A DNA stretch of 60,403 nucleotides from positions 1 to 60,403 of the forward strand of contig JBMNRA010000008.1 in NCBI GenBank assembly GCA_050944415.1. The letters are read 5' to 3'. Source of the stretch: Ruminococcus_G sp050944415 (GTDB lineage Bacteria > Bacillota > Clostridia > Lachnospirales > Lachnospiraceae). Position numbers and translations under genes: made by a program. The notes below the pieces were generated by a model. That model was not told the DNA's origin. It did no database searches and saw only the letters and a list, made by a program, of their open reading frames with translations. Below, piece after piece: positions 33,500 through 43,187 of this stretch (positions are counted from its first letter, which is position 1; each line of letters begins with the position of its first letter).

Positions 33500-34234
33500 C
33501 TAAATCCATCCGCCGTCCAGAGTCAGTACCTGAGCGGTCAGATAGGGATGATTTACGGCGACATCATAGACAAATTCGGCGCCTTCTTCTGGTGTTCCCA
33601 TGCGTTCCAGGGGGATTTCATCACACAGAGCCTGTTTCTCCTCCCTGCTGAGCATACTGTTCATATCGGTATCGACAGCTCCGAAGGCTACGGCGTTCAC
33701 CCGGATATGGCTGGGGGCAAGTTCTCTTGCCAGAGCCCTGGTAAAGGCGTTGACGCCTCCCTTGGAGGCGGAATAGGCCGCTTCACAGGCGGCGCCGTGT
33801 ATGCCCCAGACGGAGGAAATGTTGACAATGGAGCCGCTGTGTTCCTTTAACATAAGCGGGATCGCTTTCCTGCAGCAGAGAAACTGGGAGGTCAGATTGG
33901 TGTTAATCACCCGGTTCCATTCCGCCAGAGTCATGTCCTGCAGCAGTCCCATGTGGGCAATTCCCGCATTGTTGATCAGAATATCCAGGGAGCCGCAGAA
34001 AGCTTCCGTTTCCTGAAACAGGCGTTCCACATATGATTCATCTCCTGCGTTTCCGGCGGAAATCATACATTGTATGGAAAATTCATTCTCCAGATTTTCT
34101 TTCAGTTCTTTCAGCCGTGTGCTGTTATTGTGGCAGTTTAGGATCATCCGGTATCCGTTTCGGGCAAAAAGCCGTGCGCATGCTTCGCCGATACCGCGGG
34201 ATGCCCCGGTAATTAAAACAGTTTTCGTTTTCAA
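33500..34234 (-). CDS. Short-chain dehydrogenase/reductase, FabG-like
   Basis: 244 residues, classical SDR. The cofactor motif TGASRGIG spans residues 9-16, NNAG is at 88-91, and the catalytic Ser141, Tyr154 and Lys158 lie in SSVWG and YSASK. The closest named relative is 3-oxoacyl-ACP reductase, but there is no fatty-acid gene nearby, so the substrate is open. Lys/Arg near the cofactor site does not settle NADPH or NADH. It is divergent from the EamA gene. Confidence 0.85.
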   Translation of the reverse strand: MKTKTVLITGASRGIGEACARLFARNGYRMILNCHNNSTRLKELKENLENEFSIQCMISAGNAGDESYVERLFQETEAFCGSLDILINNAGIAHMGLLQDMTLAEWNRVINTNLTSQFLCCRKAIPLMLKEHSGSIVNISSVWGIHGAACEAAYSASKGGVNAFTRALARELAPSHIRVNAVAFGAVDTDMNSMLSREEKQALCDEIPLERMGTPEEGAEFVYDVAVNHPYLTAQVLTLDGGWI

Positions 34235-34361
34235 TATAGTATCACCTCATCTCATAGAATATCACAAATCCAATTGGAAGTCCCGCTGTTTTTGTTGCCC
34301 GCAAAGTAATATTCATGGTATCATTGAAAAAGACTATGCAGATATTCTGTGAGGAGATTTT

Positions 34362-35225
34362 ATGAAAAAGATCATTATCATAGCAGGTGTTGTGGGCACG
34401 GCGTTTTCGGCGATTCTGGTCCGCTTTGCGGACGCTCCGTCCACTGTGCTTGTTTTTTACCGTATGCTTTTTTCTGTGCTTATGCTAAGTCCCCTGGCGG
34501 CAGTCAGGCACAGGACAGAATTTTCCAATATATGCCTTCGGGATGTCGGTCTGTGTGCTGTCAGCGGAATTTTTCTGGGGATGCATTTTTTCTGCTATTT
34601 TCAGAGTCTGCAGTATACGAGTATTGCTTCGTCCGTGGTACTGGTGGACACGGAAGTGTTCTTTGTGGCCCTGGGCGGGTTCTTTTTCCTGAAAGAAAAA
34701 GTTTCGGGTCCCGGATGGGCAGGAATATTGATTACTTTTGCGGGAAGCGTCATTGTGGCCTTCGGAGACGCGGGAGGCGGAAGAATTCTGGGCGATATTC
34801 TTGCTTTATGCGGTGCGGTCTGTTCAGCGGTATATACACTGATAGGCAGGGTCTGCAGAAGAAGTATGTCCACCACAGTGTATACGTGGATTGTATATTT
34901 CTGCGCAGGCGCTGTGATTCTTCCGGCGGCGGTTTTTACGGGCAGCCAGGTGGTTCCCTGCAGTGTGAGAAACCTGGCGGTGGCCTTTGGACTGGCAGTG
35001 CTCTGCACACTGCTGGGGCACAGTATTTTCAGCTGGGGGCTGAAATATGAAAAATCTTCGTTCGTATCCATTGTCAAGCTGCTGGAACCGGTTTTTGCAT
35101 CTGTTATGGGGATACTGCTGTTTCAGGAAATTCCATCCTTTTCTTCCGTGATCGGAGGAATCGTAGTAATTGCCGGAATTGTTCTCTGTATTCTGGCTAA
35201 CCGGGAAGAACCAGGTTGCTCATAA
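34362..35225 (+). CDS. EamA family (DMT) transporter
   Basis: 287 residues with about ten membrane helices in two EamA repeats, as in drug/metabolite exporters of the RhaT/YdcZ type. The first repeat contains YTSIASSVVLVDTEVFFVAL near residue 90, the second EKSSFVSIVKLLEPVFASVMG near 230. Substrate unknown. GAGGAG precedes ATG 34362. It is followed after 56 nt by the lipid kinase gene. Confidence 0.86.
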   Translation: MKKIIIIAGVVGTAFSAILVRFADAPSTVLVFYRMLFSVLMLSPLAAVRHRTEFSNICLRDVGLCAVSGIFLGMHFFCYFQSLQYTSIASSVVLVDTEVFFVALGGFFFLKEKVSGPGWAGILITFAGSVIVAFGDAGGGRILGDILALCGAVCSAVYTLIGRVCRRSMSTTVYTWIVYFCAGAVILPAAVFTGSQVVPCSVRNLAVAFGLAVLCTLLGHSIFSWGLKYEKSSFVSIVKLLEPVFASVMGILLFQEIPSFSSVIGGIVVIAGIVLCILANREEPGCS

Positions 35226-35281
35226 AGTGAAATCGTAGTAAAATGATGCCAGGGTCAAAAATGAAAATAACAGGAGAGCTT

Positions 35282-36226
35282 ATGGAAAAAAAATTACTCT
35301 TTGTTTTTAATCCCAAATCAGGCAAGGGTCTGATTAAATCGAAACTTCTGGATATTGTTAATATCTTTGTGCGCCACGGATATCTGGTGGCGGTTCATCC
35401 CACACAGTATGCTCAGGATGCATATCACGTAGTAAAAAAAATAGCTTCCCAGGTTGATTTGATTGTCTGTAGCGGAGGAGACGGCACTCTTGCTGAAGTA
35501 GTTGCGGGAATCATGGACAGTAAGGTGATGGTTCCCATGGGCTATATTCCTTCCGGAAGCACCAATGATTTTGCCAGCAGCCTTTCCATTCCCAAAAACA
35601 TGGAGAAAGCGGCGCTGGAGATTATGGAGGGCAAGCTGTACGGATGTGACATCGGACATTTTAACGGAGAAACCTTTGTTTATATCGCCGCCTTCGGACT
35701 CTTTACCGATGTTTCCTACCAGACGGATCAGGCATTAAAAAACGTGCTGGGGCATATGGCTTATATACTGGAAGGAGTCAAACGGATCTTCGATATCAAA
35801 TCCTACCATATGAAAATTGAGGCCAATGGAATAAAGAAAGAGGATAATTATATTTTCGGAATGGTTACCAATTCCCGCAGTGTGGGAGGTTTTAAAAATC
35901 TCACGGGCAAGAACGTGGAGATGGATGACGGACTTTTTGAAGTGACGCTGATTCGGGAGCCGAAAAACCCGCTGGAGTTGAATGAAATTATGGGAGCCCT
36001 TCTTTCGGCTGTGGATGATACAGATCTGATTGATTCTTTTAAATCAGATTGTGTGGTAATCGAGTCGGATGAAGCGATTCCATGGACGCTTGACGGAGAA
36101 TTCGGAGGAGAACACAGCGAGATATGCATAGAAAATAAAAAACAGGCGCTGAAGATACTGCTGAATCCTGAAAAACATAAGGATGTGCCGCTGGAAGTGC
36201 CGGAGCCAAAGGAAGGGAAAGGGTGA
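35282..36226 (+). CDS. Diacylglycerol/lipid kinase (YegS/DagK family)
   Basis: 314 residues. NPKSGKG at residues 10-16, the catalytic GGDGT at 65-69, and the IPSGSTNDFA loop near 98 define the DAGK catalytic domain. The enzyme phosphorylates a lipid such as diacylglycerol at the membrane to recycle it into phospholipid synthesis. ATG 35282 has AGGAGAG upstream; the frame opens at 35243 without one. Its end lies 5 nt before the next start, so it heads the operon with glnN. Confidence 0.87.
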   Translation: MEKKLLFVFNPKSGKGLIKSKLLDIVNIFVRHGYLVAVHPTQYAQDAYHVVKKIASQVDLIVCSGGDGTLAEVVAGIMDSKVMVPMGYIPSGSTNDFASSLSIPKNMEKAALEIMEGKLYGCDIGHFNGETFVYIAAFGLFTDVSYQTDQALKNVLGHMAYILEGVKRIFDIKSYHMKIEANGIKKEDNYIFGMVTNSRSVGGFKNLTGKNVEMDDGLFEVTLIREPKNPLELNEIMGALLSAVDDTDLIDSFKSDCVVIESDEAIPWTLDGEFGGEHSEICIENKKQALKILLNPEKHKDVPLEVPEPKEGKG

Positions 36227-36231
36227 AAAAG

Positions 36232-38349
36232 ATGAGTGAATTTATCAATGTATCTGAAATTTTTGGAGAAAATGTTTTTAATGATACGGCAATGCAGGAA
36301 CGCTTGCCAAAGAAAGTTTACAAAGAGCTGAAACAGACGATTGAAGTAGGGAAAGAGCTGGATCCGGAGATTGCAGACGTCATTGCCCATGAGATGAAAG
36401 AGTGGGCTATTGAAAAAGGGGCGACCCACTACACTCACTGGTTTCAGCCAATGACAGGAACCACAGCGGAAAAGCATGATTCTTTTATCTCTGCGCCTAT
36501 GAGCAACGGAAAAGTACTGATGAGTTTTTCCGGAAAGGAGCTGATTAAAGGAGAGCCTGATGCGTCCTCTTTTCCGTCTGGAGGTCTTCGCGCTACTTTT
36601 GAAGCCAGAGGATATACGGCGTGGGACTGTACGTCACCGGCTTTTGTGCGTCAGGATGCCGCAGGGGCGACTCTCTGCATTCCTACCGCCTTCTGTTCTT
36701 ATACCGGAGAGGCACTGGATCAGAAAACGCCTCTTCTGCGTTCCATGGAAGCCATTAACGTCCAGGCGCTGCGTCTGATCCGGCTGTTTGGAAATACGAC
36801 ATCTAAAAGAGTAACGCCCTCTGTTGGCCCGGAGCAGGAATATTTCCTGGTGGATGCGGAGAAATTCCGCCAGAGAAAAGACCTGGTATACACGGGACGG
36901 ACCCTTTTCGGCGCTCCCCCGGCAAAAGGTCAGGAGCTGGATGATCATTACTTCGGAACTATCCGTCAGAGAGTTGCTGCCTTTATGAAGGATGTGAATG
37001 AAGAGCTCTGGAAACTGGGCGTGACTTCGAAAACCCAGCATAACGAGGTGGCGCCGGCACAGCATGAACTGGCCCCTATCTATGCACCGGCTAATGTGGC
37101 AGTGGATCATAATCAGATCATTATGCAGACACTGAAGCGGGTGGCCAGTCAGCATGGAATGAAGTGTCTGCTCCACGAAAAACCTTTTGCCGGAGTGAAT
37201 GGTTCCGGTAAACATAATAACTGGTCTTTGACGACGGATGACGGAATCAATCTTCTGGATCCGGGGAAAACGCCTCACGAAAATATCCAGTTCCTGCTGG
37301 TGCTGACCTGCATTCTGAAGGCAGTGGATACCCATGCAGATCTTCTCCGTCAGTCGGCTTCTGATGTGGGAAATGATCATCGTTTGGGTGCCCATGAGGC
37401 GCCTCCGGCAATTATTTCTGTTTTCCTGGGGGAACAGCTGGAAGATGTGATGGAACAGCTGATCAGTACCGGCGAGGCTACCCACAGCATCAGAGGCGGT
37501 AAACTGCGGACGGGAGTGAGAACACTTCCTGATCTGGCAAAGGATGCCACGGACAGAAACAGAACGTCGCCTTTTGCTTTTACGGGGAATAAATTTGAAT
37601 TCCGTATGGTAGGTTCCAGAGATTCCGTAGCTCCGGCCAATACGGTGCTGAATACCATTGTGGCCCAGGCATTCAAAGAAGCCTGTGACGAGCTGGAAAA
37701 AGCGGAAAATTTCGGAGAGATGGTTCATGACCTTATAAAACAATATGCTTCTGAGCATTACAGAATCGTGTTTAACGGGAACGGCTATTCTGAGGCCTGG
37801 GTAGAAGAGGCAAAGAGAAGAGGACTTCCCAACATTCGCTCCATGGTTGAGGCCATACCTGCGCTGGTGACAGATAAGTCTATAAAACTGTTTGGGGAAT
37901 TCGGTGTATTTACGGAAGCAGAGCTTCGCTCACGGGCGGAAATCCAGTATGAGGCCTACTCGAAGACTATTAATATCGAAGTAAAAGCCATGCTTAATAT
38001 TGCCAGCAAACAGATTATCCCTGCAGTGATTCAATATACAAAATCTCTGGCGGATGCTGTCAATGCAGTGAGGGCCGCTTCCTGCGGTGCAGATGTCAGC
38101 GTGCAGGAGGAACTGCTGAAACAGACCTCGGCGCTACTGCGGGAAGTGAAAACAGCATTGGTAAATTTAGGAGAGATAGAGAAGAAAGCCATGAAGATGG
38201 AAGAGGGAGCAGAACGCGCTAACTTTTATTATAATGAGGCAGTTCCTGCCATGGAAGCGCTTCGCCGTCCTGTTGATGAACTGGAAATGATTGTGGACAA
38301 GTCAGTATGGCCCATGCCGTCTTATGGTGATTTGATTTTTGAAGTATAA
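36232..38349 (+). CDS. glnN: Glutamine synthetase, type III
   Basis: 705 residues, the size of GSIII (about 700-730), far longer than GSI. Conserved segments include THWFQPMTGTTAEKHDSF near residue 70, PSVGPEQEYFLVD near 200, TQHNEVAPAQHE near 265, and GVNGSGKHNNWSL near 325, supplying the metal and ATP ligands. It makes glutamine from glutamate, ammonia and ATP in the cytosol. ATG 36232 is 8 nt from AAAGGG. It is followed 13 nt later by the MoxR-like gene, an unusual partner. Confidence 0.95.
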   Translation: MSEFINVSEIFGENVFNDTAMQERLPKKVYKELKQTIEVGKELDPEIADVIAHEMKEWAIEKGATHYTHWFQPMTGTTAEKHDSFISAPMSNGKVLMSFSGKELIKGEPDASSFPSGGLRATFEARGYTAWDCTSPAFVRQDAAGATLCIPTAFCSYTGEALDQKTPLLRSMEAINVQALRLIRLFGNTTSKRVTPSVGPEQEYFLVDAEKFRQRKDLVYTGRTLFGAPPAKGQELDDHYFGTIRQRVAAFMKDVNEELWKLGVTSKTQHNEVAPAQHELAPIYAPANVAVDHNQIIMQTLKRVASQHGMKCLLHEKPFAGVNGSGKHNNWSLTTDDGINLLDPGKTPHENIQFLLVLTCILKAVDTHADLLRQSASDVGNDHRLGAHEAPPAIISVFLGEQLEDVMEQLISTGEATHSIRGGKLRTGVRTLPDLAKDATDRNRTSPFAFTGNKFEFRMVGSRDSVAPANTVLNTIVAQAFKEACDELEKAENFGEMVHDLIKQYASEHYRIVFNGNGYSEAWVEEAKRRGLPNIRSMVEAIPALVTDKSIKLFGEFGVFTEAELRSRAEIQYEAYSKTINIEVKAMLNIASKQIIPAVIQYTKSLADAVNAVRAASCGADVSVQEELLKQTSALLREVKTALVNLGEIEKKAMKMEEGAERANFYYNEAVPAMEALRRPVDELEMIVDKSVWPMPSYGDLIFEV

Positions 38350-38362
38350 TGTGAGGTAAGAT

Positions 38363-39280
38363 GTGGAAGAACTGAAGTTTTTGGAAGAACAGGGTGTCAA
38401 TCCCAGGATGATAGAAGAAGTCAGGATGTACCGGGAGGAATTTCCTGTAGACGAAGAAGTAAAGTACAGAATTGTAAAACCGCTGATTCCGTTTTATGGA
38501 AAGGAAATTCTGGAAATGGCCATTGCCGCCTTACTGCAGGGAGAAAATCTGCTGTTGAGCGGTTCCAAAGCCACAGGAAAGAACGTGCTGGCGGAAAATC
38601 TGGCCTATATTTTTAACCGGCCTTCATATAACATATCTTTTCATGTCAACACCAGCAGCAGTGATCTGATTGGAACGGACACCTTCGTGGACAATCAGGT
38701 GCAGCTGCGGAAAGGAAGCATTTATCTCTGTGCCCAGTACGGCGGATTCGGCATACTGGACGAGGTTAATATGGCCAAGAATGACGCAGTGTCTGTGCTG
38801 CATGCTACGCTGGATTACAGGAGAAGTATCGATGTGCCGGGCTATGATAAAATTATGCTTCATCCGGCGGCCAGGTTTATCGGCACGATGAATTACGGCT
38901 ATGCCGGAACAAAAGAGCTGAATGAAGCGCTGGTATCCCGTTTTATGGTTATCGATATGCCCCAGCAGAATCACGATACTTTAAAAAAGGTGTTTCATGA
39001 CTTCTTTCCTGATGGAAAGGAGGAGGCTATGGAACAGCTGATCGGCCTGTTTCTGGATCTTCAGCTGAAAGCCCAGAACGGTGAAATCTCCACCAAAGCG
39101 TTGGATCTGAGGGGAATGCTGGCGGCAGTCAAAACTATTCGCTGCGGTCTTTCCCCGGCGCTGGCCGTGCGGATGGGAATTGTAAATAAAAGCTTTGATT
39201 CTTTTGAAAAAGAAATTATTGACGATGTGGTGATGACCAGAATACCGGAGGAGTGGACGGAGACGGATGTATTCATATGA
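38363..39280 (+). CDS. MoxR-like AAA+ ATPase
   Basis: 305 residues. The AAA+ core has the P-loop G67-SKAT-G72-K73-N74, in which Asn replaces the usual Thr/Ser, and Walker B ILDEVNMA with Asp133-Glu134. The NISFHVNTSSSDLIGTD segment is the MoxR/NorQ-type strand after the P-loop, and SRFMVIDMP marks the arginine finger region. MoxR proteins act with VWA partners as chaperones that insert cofactors or remodel proteins. GTG 38363 follows GTGAGG. Its stop overlaps the next ATG (ATGA). Confidence 0.85.
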   Translation: MEELKFLEEQGVNPRMIEEVRMYREEFPVDEEVKYRIVKPLIPFYGKEILEMAIAALLQGENLLLSGSKATGKNVLAENLAYIFNRPSYNISFHVNTSSSDLIGTDTFVDNQVQLRKGSIYLCAQYGGFGILDEVNMAKNDAVSVLHATLDYRRSIDVPGYDKIMLHPAARFIGTMNYGYAGTKELNEALVSRFMVIDMPQQNHDTLKKVFHDFFPDGKEEAMEQLIGLFLDLQLKAQNGEISTKALDLRGMLAAVKTIRCGLSPALAVRMGIVNKSFDSFEKEIIDDVVMTRIPEEWTETDVFI

Positions 39281-41058
39281 GTGATTTGATGAAGGAAGAA
39301 TATCAGCTGGAAATTGAAAACCGCATCAAAAACCTGATATGGACCGTCTGCGGCGATTATACGCTGGAAGCCAGACCGGATGTGGAAGGTTTTTTAAAGT
39401 CCAGGTATATTGCGCTGTACGACGGGATTAAGCAGGGAGCCTTTGCAAAATATTACGACAAAGAAGAGCTGAGCCTCTATCTGGTAAAGAAACTGTTTGT
39501 CCATGCTCATGAAGACGCTCTGGTGAATATTGCCCAGCTATGTATCGAAGAAGCAGTGGAAGATAAAATCATAAAGGAACGTTCCGGAGTCAGAGATATA
39601 CAGAAACATGCCTTCCAGGACACACTGGATATGGATTTCTCTTCGCTGGTGAAAAGCGAGATCGGTCAGCTGAAGATCGCGCTGTTCCGGGAAAAAATCC
39701 AGGGAGAATACGTGGTCAGCAACGTGATCCGGGAAAAAATGGAGCAGCTGTATCAGGTGAAAAATGCTGTAACTACACGGCAGGTAATTGAAAAAATAGA
39801 CGAACTGTATAATCTCTGGATGGAACCCGGTTATGAAGCAAAATACGGTACGCTGGATCAGATACTGTCGGTGACGTTGGAAGAAATCGCCTCCTATAAA
39901 TGGAAAGATTTTCTTTCGGAAGAGATGTACGAGGATAATCTGGAAGCTTATCTGGAGCGGATTGCCCAGGAAATGACTTCCACCCGTTCGCCGGCAGATG
40001 AGGCAAAGGATCTGGAAAAAGCAGATGGCGTCCGGCAGAGGAAGATTACGCTGGTGGATGAAGAGACACTGCAGAAAGCCTATTCTTATGTGGAGTTGAA
40101 TTTCGGCAGAACTTATCTGACGCCTCTGGAGGAAAAACGCCGCAATTTTCAGAATTGCAAGGGAATTCACGGGGACTGCAGTCTTTATTATACGGATGGA
40201 ATCTTAAGAAATCCGGTTATGAAAAACTATCAGTATGAATATGCCAGAAAGCAGAAATCCAAGAATAAGTACGCTTATTATGACCATCACCGGGTGGTGA
40301 AGAGAAACATCCAGCTGTTGACGGAAGTTCTGAAAAAAGCCATAGTGCTGCGGGATGAAACCTCAGAGAGTGTCTGTGACCGGGGCGTACTGATTCCTTC
40401 CAGACTGTGGAAAGTGGGCAGAACCAAAGATGCAAAACTGTTTAAAAAGGAAGAGAAAAACAGTCGTCAGGATTTTGTGGTAGATGTTCTGATTGATGCC
40501 AGCGGATCTCAGAGACAGAGACAGGAAAAAGTTGTACTCCAGGCCTATATTATTATGGAAGCTTTAAGCAGTGTGGGGATCCCCCATCGCGTCACCGGTT
40601 TCTGTACTTTCTGGGATTATACGATTCTTCAGAGATATCGTGAGTATGATGACGATCCATCGGAAAATGAGCGTATATTTGAGTTTACCACCTCTTCCAA
40701 TAACCGTGACGGCCTTGCTATCAAGGCAATTTCACAGGAATTGATCAATCGGGAAGAAGAAAAGAAAATTCTGATTATTTTAAGCGATGGGCGTCCCTAT
40801 GATGTGATTCTCAATCGGCCCAATGCAAGAAATCCTAAGCCTTATCAGGGGGATTATGCTATAAAAGACACGGGATTCGAAGTGCGGAAACTCCGCAATG
40901 AAGGAATCTGCGTACTGGGAGTTTTTGCCGGCGAGGAAAAGGATCTGGAGGCAGAAAAGAAAATATTCGGAAAAGACTTTGCGTATATTCGAGATATCGG
41001 AAATTTCTCCAAAATTGTTGGACGTTACCTGAAAAAACAACTGGAAGAGAACAACTGA
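39277..41058 (+). CDS. VWA-domain protein, partner of the MoxR ATPase (NorD/CobT-like)
   Basis: 593 residues. The first 400 are mostly charged and helical. A von Willebrand A domain fills the last 195, with the MIDAS motif Asp407-x-Ser409-x-Ser411 (LIDASGS) and LIILSDGRPYD further on. This matches the large VWA partners of MoxR/NorQ ATPases such as NorD. The ATGA overlap with the ATPase shows translational coupling. No nitric oxide reductase or chelatase gene is nearby; glutamine synthetase III is the only large enzyme in the operon. Confidence 0.85.
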   Translation: MSDLMKEEYQLEIENRIKNLIWTVCGDYTLEARPDVEGFLKSRYIALYDGIKQGAFAKYYDKEELSLYLVKKLFVHAHEDALVNIAQLCIEEAVEDKIIKERSGVRDIQKHAFQDTLDMDFSSLVKSEIGQLKIALFREKIQGEYVVSNVIREKMEQLYQVKNAVTTRQVIEKIDELYNLWMEPGYEAKYGTLDQILSVTLEEIASYKWKDFLSEEMYEDNLEAYLERIAQEMTSTRSPADEAKDLEKADGVRQRKITLVDEETLQKAYSYVELNFGRTYLTPLEEKRRNFQNCKGIHGDCSLYYTDGILRNPVMKNYQYEYARKQKSKNKYAYYDHHRVVKRNIQLLTEVLKKAIVLRDETSESVCDRGVLIPSRLWKVGRTKDAKLFKKEEKNSRQDFVVDVLIDASGSQRQRQEKVVLQAYIIMEALSSVGIPHRVTGFCTFWDYTILQRYREYDDDPSENERIFEFTTSSNNRDGLAIKAISQELINREEEKKILIILSDGRPYDVILNRPNARNPKPYQGDYAIKDTGFEVRKLRNEGICVLGVFAGEEKDLEAEKKIFGKDFAYIRDIGNFSKIVGRYLKKQLEENN

Positions 41059-41072
41059 ATAAATTACAGAGA

Positions 41073-41107
41073 ATTACAGATACTTACATGGTATCTGTAA
41101 TTTTTTT
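41073..41107 (+). terminator. Terminator of the glnN-moxR-VWA operon
   Basis: ATTACAGATAC (41073-41083) and GTATCTGTAAT (41091-41101) form a perfect 11-bp stem with a 7-nt loop, followed by six T residues. Confidence 0.92.
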
Positions 41108-41123
41108 CTGAAAAGAGGATGCT

Positions 41124-41954
41124 ATGAAGAAAAATGATTACGTTCTTATCGTGCTGGGGACTGCCGTGATGGCGGTATCCATCAATTCGGTTTTTGATCC
41201 GTTGGGAATGGTAACGGGGGGATTCAGCGGTCTTGCTATTGTAGTGAAAGAGCTGACCGGGATTCCCTTGGGAGTTACTATGCTGGTTTTGAATATTCCA
41301 CTATTTCTGGCAGCATTCTGGCTGAAAGGCTTTCATTTTTTGAAGCGCTCTCTTGTCGGCATGATCAGTCTGTCAGTCTGGCTCCTGATTCTTCCGGAAA
41401 TTCCGCTGGTAAAGGAAGACCTGCTGCTGGCGGCTTTTTATGGGGGCGTAATACAGGGGGCCGGCATAGGACTGGCTTTTATGGGAAGGGGTACCACAGG
41501 AGGCAGCGATATGGCGGCGGTATTGATACAGAAAAAAATTCCATGGTATCCGGTGACGAAAATCATGCAGATTATCGATTGTGCAATTGTGATTCTGGGG
41601 GCATTTGTCTTTGGATTTTCCATGGTTCTGTATAGCGCCATTGCCATTTTTTTTACCGCGAAAGTCAGCGACAGCATAATTGAGGGGTTGAAATTTTCCA
41701 AAGCAGCGTTTATTATAACGGAGAAGCATGAAGCTGTAACATCTGCCGTCATGGAAGAGCTGCAGCGGGGAATGACCAAAATTTTGATCCGGGGAGGATA
41801 TTCCGGAAAAGATAAAATAATGTTGTTTTGCGTCGTTCCAAGGAAACAGATTGTATTTTTGAAGGATATAGTCCATCGAATTGACGGGCAGGCTTTCGTG
41901 GTTGTCACGGATGCCAGAGAAGTCTTGGGCGAGGGATTTTTACAATATGAATAA
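41124..41954 (+). CDS. YitT family membrane protein
   Basis: 276 residues: five or six membrane helices in the first 190 residues (DUF161/YitT_membrane: NSVFDPLGMVTGGFSGLAI, then MGRGTTGGSDMAAVLI) and a soluble C-terminal DUF2179 domain (KDIVHRIDGQAFVVVTDAREVLGEGF). The family is widespread in Firmicutes; its transport role is not settled. A short AAGAGGA site precedes ATG 41124. It is a single gene after a terminator. Confidence 0.88.
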   Translation: MKKNDYVLIVLGTAVMAVSINSVFDPLGMVTGGFSGLAIVVKELTGIPLGVTMLVLNIPLFLAAFWLKGFHFLKRSLVGMISLSVWLLILPEIPLVKEDLLLAAFYGGVIQGAGIGLAFMGRGTTGGSDMAAVLIQKKIPWYPVTKIMQIIDCAIVILGAFVFGFSMVLYSAIAIFFTAKVSDSIIEGLKFSKAAFIITEKHEAVTSAVMEELQRGMTKILIRGGYSGKDKIMLFCVVPRKQIVFLKDIVHRIDGQAFVVVTDAREVLGEGFLQYE

Positions 41955-42064
41955 AAAAAAGTAAAAAAATTGTTAAAAATTCCGTATTTTCTCTTTTCTT
42001 TTTTGTGAAATTATATTAAAATATACCTTAAGGATTTCATAAAAAATGCAAAAGGAGCAGAAAA

Positions 42065-43150
42065 ATGATTTCAAACCAAATACTTCAGAATACAATTGAG
42101 GGGCTGAAAGCAATATCCAGAGTCGACATGTGTCTGATGGATGTTGAAGGAAAAGTCTTGGTGTCGACTTTTGCAGAACCGGTTGCCACCGGCAGTGAAG
42201 TTATGGATTTTGTGGAATCGCAGGCGGACAGTCAGATTATTAAAGGCTTCCAGTATTTTAAAGTTTATGATGAGCATCAGCTGGAATATGTGCTGGTCGT
42301 TAATGGAAGCGATGACCTTTTTATGATTGGCAAGCTGGCGGCATTCCAGATCGAAAATCTTCTGATTGCATATAAGGAGCGGTTCGACAAAGATAATTTT
42401 ATCAAGAATCTGCTTCTGGATAATCTGCTTCTGGTGGACATTTATAACCGGGCGAAAAAGTTACATATTGATGTAAATGCAAGGAGAGTTGTGTTTATTC
42501 TGGAAACGGATCAGAGTAAAGATTATAATCTTCTGGAATGTATCAAGAATATGTTCCACGGAAAAAACGGAGATTTTATTACGGCTGTGGATGAAAAGAA
42601 TATTATTATTGTCAAAGAACTTTCAGAGACAGACGGATATGAAGAGATGAATAAGATCGCCGCTTCTATTCTTGATACTGTGGGCAGAAGCTCTGCCGGA
42701 AACACACATATTGCGTACGGCACTATTGTAAAAGAGCTGAAAGAAGTCTCCAGATCCTATAAGGAGGCCCGGACGGCTCTGGATGTGGGAAAAATTTTCT
42801 TTGGAGACAGAGACATTTTTGCCTACAGCGCTCTGGGTATCGGACGTCTGATTTATCAGCTGCCCATTCCGCTGTGCAAAATGTTTATTAAAGAGATTTT
42901 TGCCGACAAGTCGCCAGATGATTTTGATGAAGAGACACTGGTGACCATTAATAAATTTTTTGAGAACAGCCTGAATGTTTCCGAGACCTCCAGACAGTTG
43001 TATATCCACAGGAATACACTGGTGTACCGTCTGGATAAGCTTCAAAAAAGTACAGGCCTGGATCTGCGTGTCTTTGAAGATGCTATTACTTTTAAGATTG
43101 CGCTGATGGTCGTACGCTATATGCAGTACATGGAAACTTTGGATTACTAG
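42065..43150 (+). CDS. CdaR/PucR-type transcriptional regulator
   Basis: 361 residues. The N-terminal 130 residues look like a sensor domain; the middle resembles the GGDEF-like domain of the PucR family (NTHIAYGTIVKELKEVSRSYKEARTAL), and the C-terminus is the PucR helix-turn-helix (NVSETSRQLYIHRNTLVYRL). Such regulators sense sugar acids or metabolites. AAAGGAGC lies upstream of ATG 42065. The position just before ftsE is usual in Lachnospiraceae. Confidence 0.87.
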   Translation: MISNQILQNTIEGLKAISRVDMCLMDVEGKVLVSTFAEPVATGSEVMDFVESQADSQIIKGFQYFKVYDEHQLEYVLVVNGSDDLFMIGKLAAFQIENLLIAYKERFDKDNFIKNLLLDNLLLVDIYNRAKKLHIDVNARRVVFILETDQSKDYNLLECIKNMFHGKNGDFITAVDEKNIIIVKELSETDGYEEMNKIAASILDTVGRSSAGNTHIAYGTIVKELKEVSRSYKEARTALDVGKIFFGDRDIFAYSALGIGRLIYQLPIPLCKMFIKEIFADKSPDDFDEETLVTINKFFENSLNVSETSRQLYIHRNTLVYRLDKLQKSTGLDLRVFEDAITFKIALMVVRYMQYMETLDY

Positions 43151-43187
43151 TGTGTATTTTATACACCCGGTATAGCAGGAGGAGCTT

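Noticed and set aside
33500..34234. Naming the SDR as fabG
   Set aside because: Motifs fit but the gene is isolated from fatty-acid synthesis genes; SDR paralogues are many, so no symbol is given.
36634..37758. A 374-codon minus-strand open frame
   Set aside because: It lies fully antisense to glnN, has histidine/arginine-rich composition with no family resemblance and no ribosome-binding site; glnN is unmistakable.
39277..41058. Cobaltochelatase or nitric oxide reductase maturation
   Set aside because: The VWA protein resembles NorD and CobT, but no norB/C, chelatase or cobalamin gene is in the window; a specific role is not supported.
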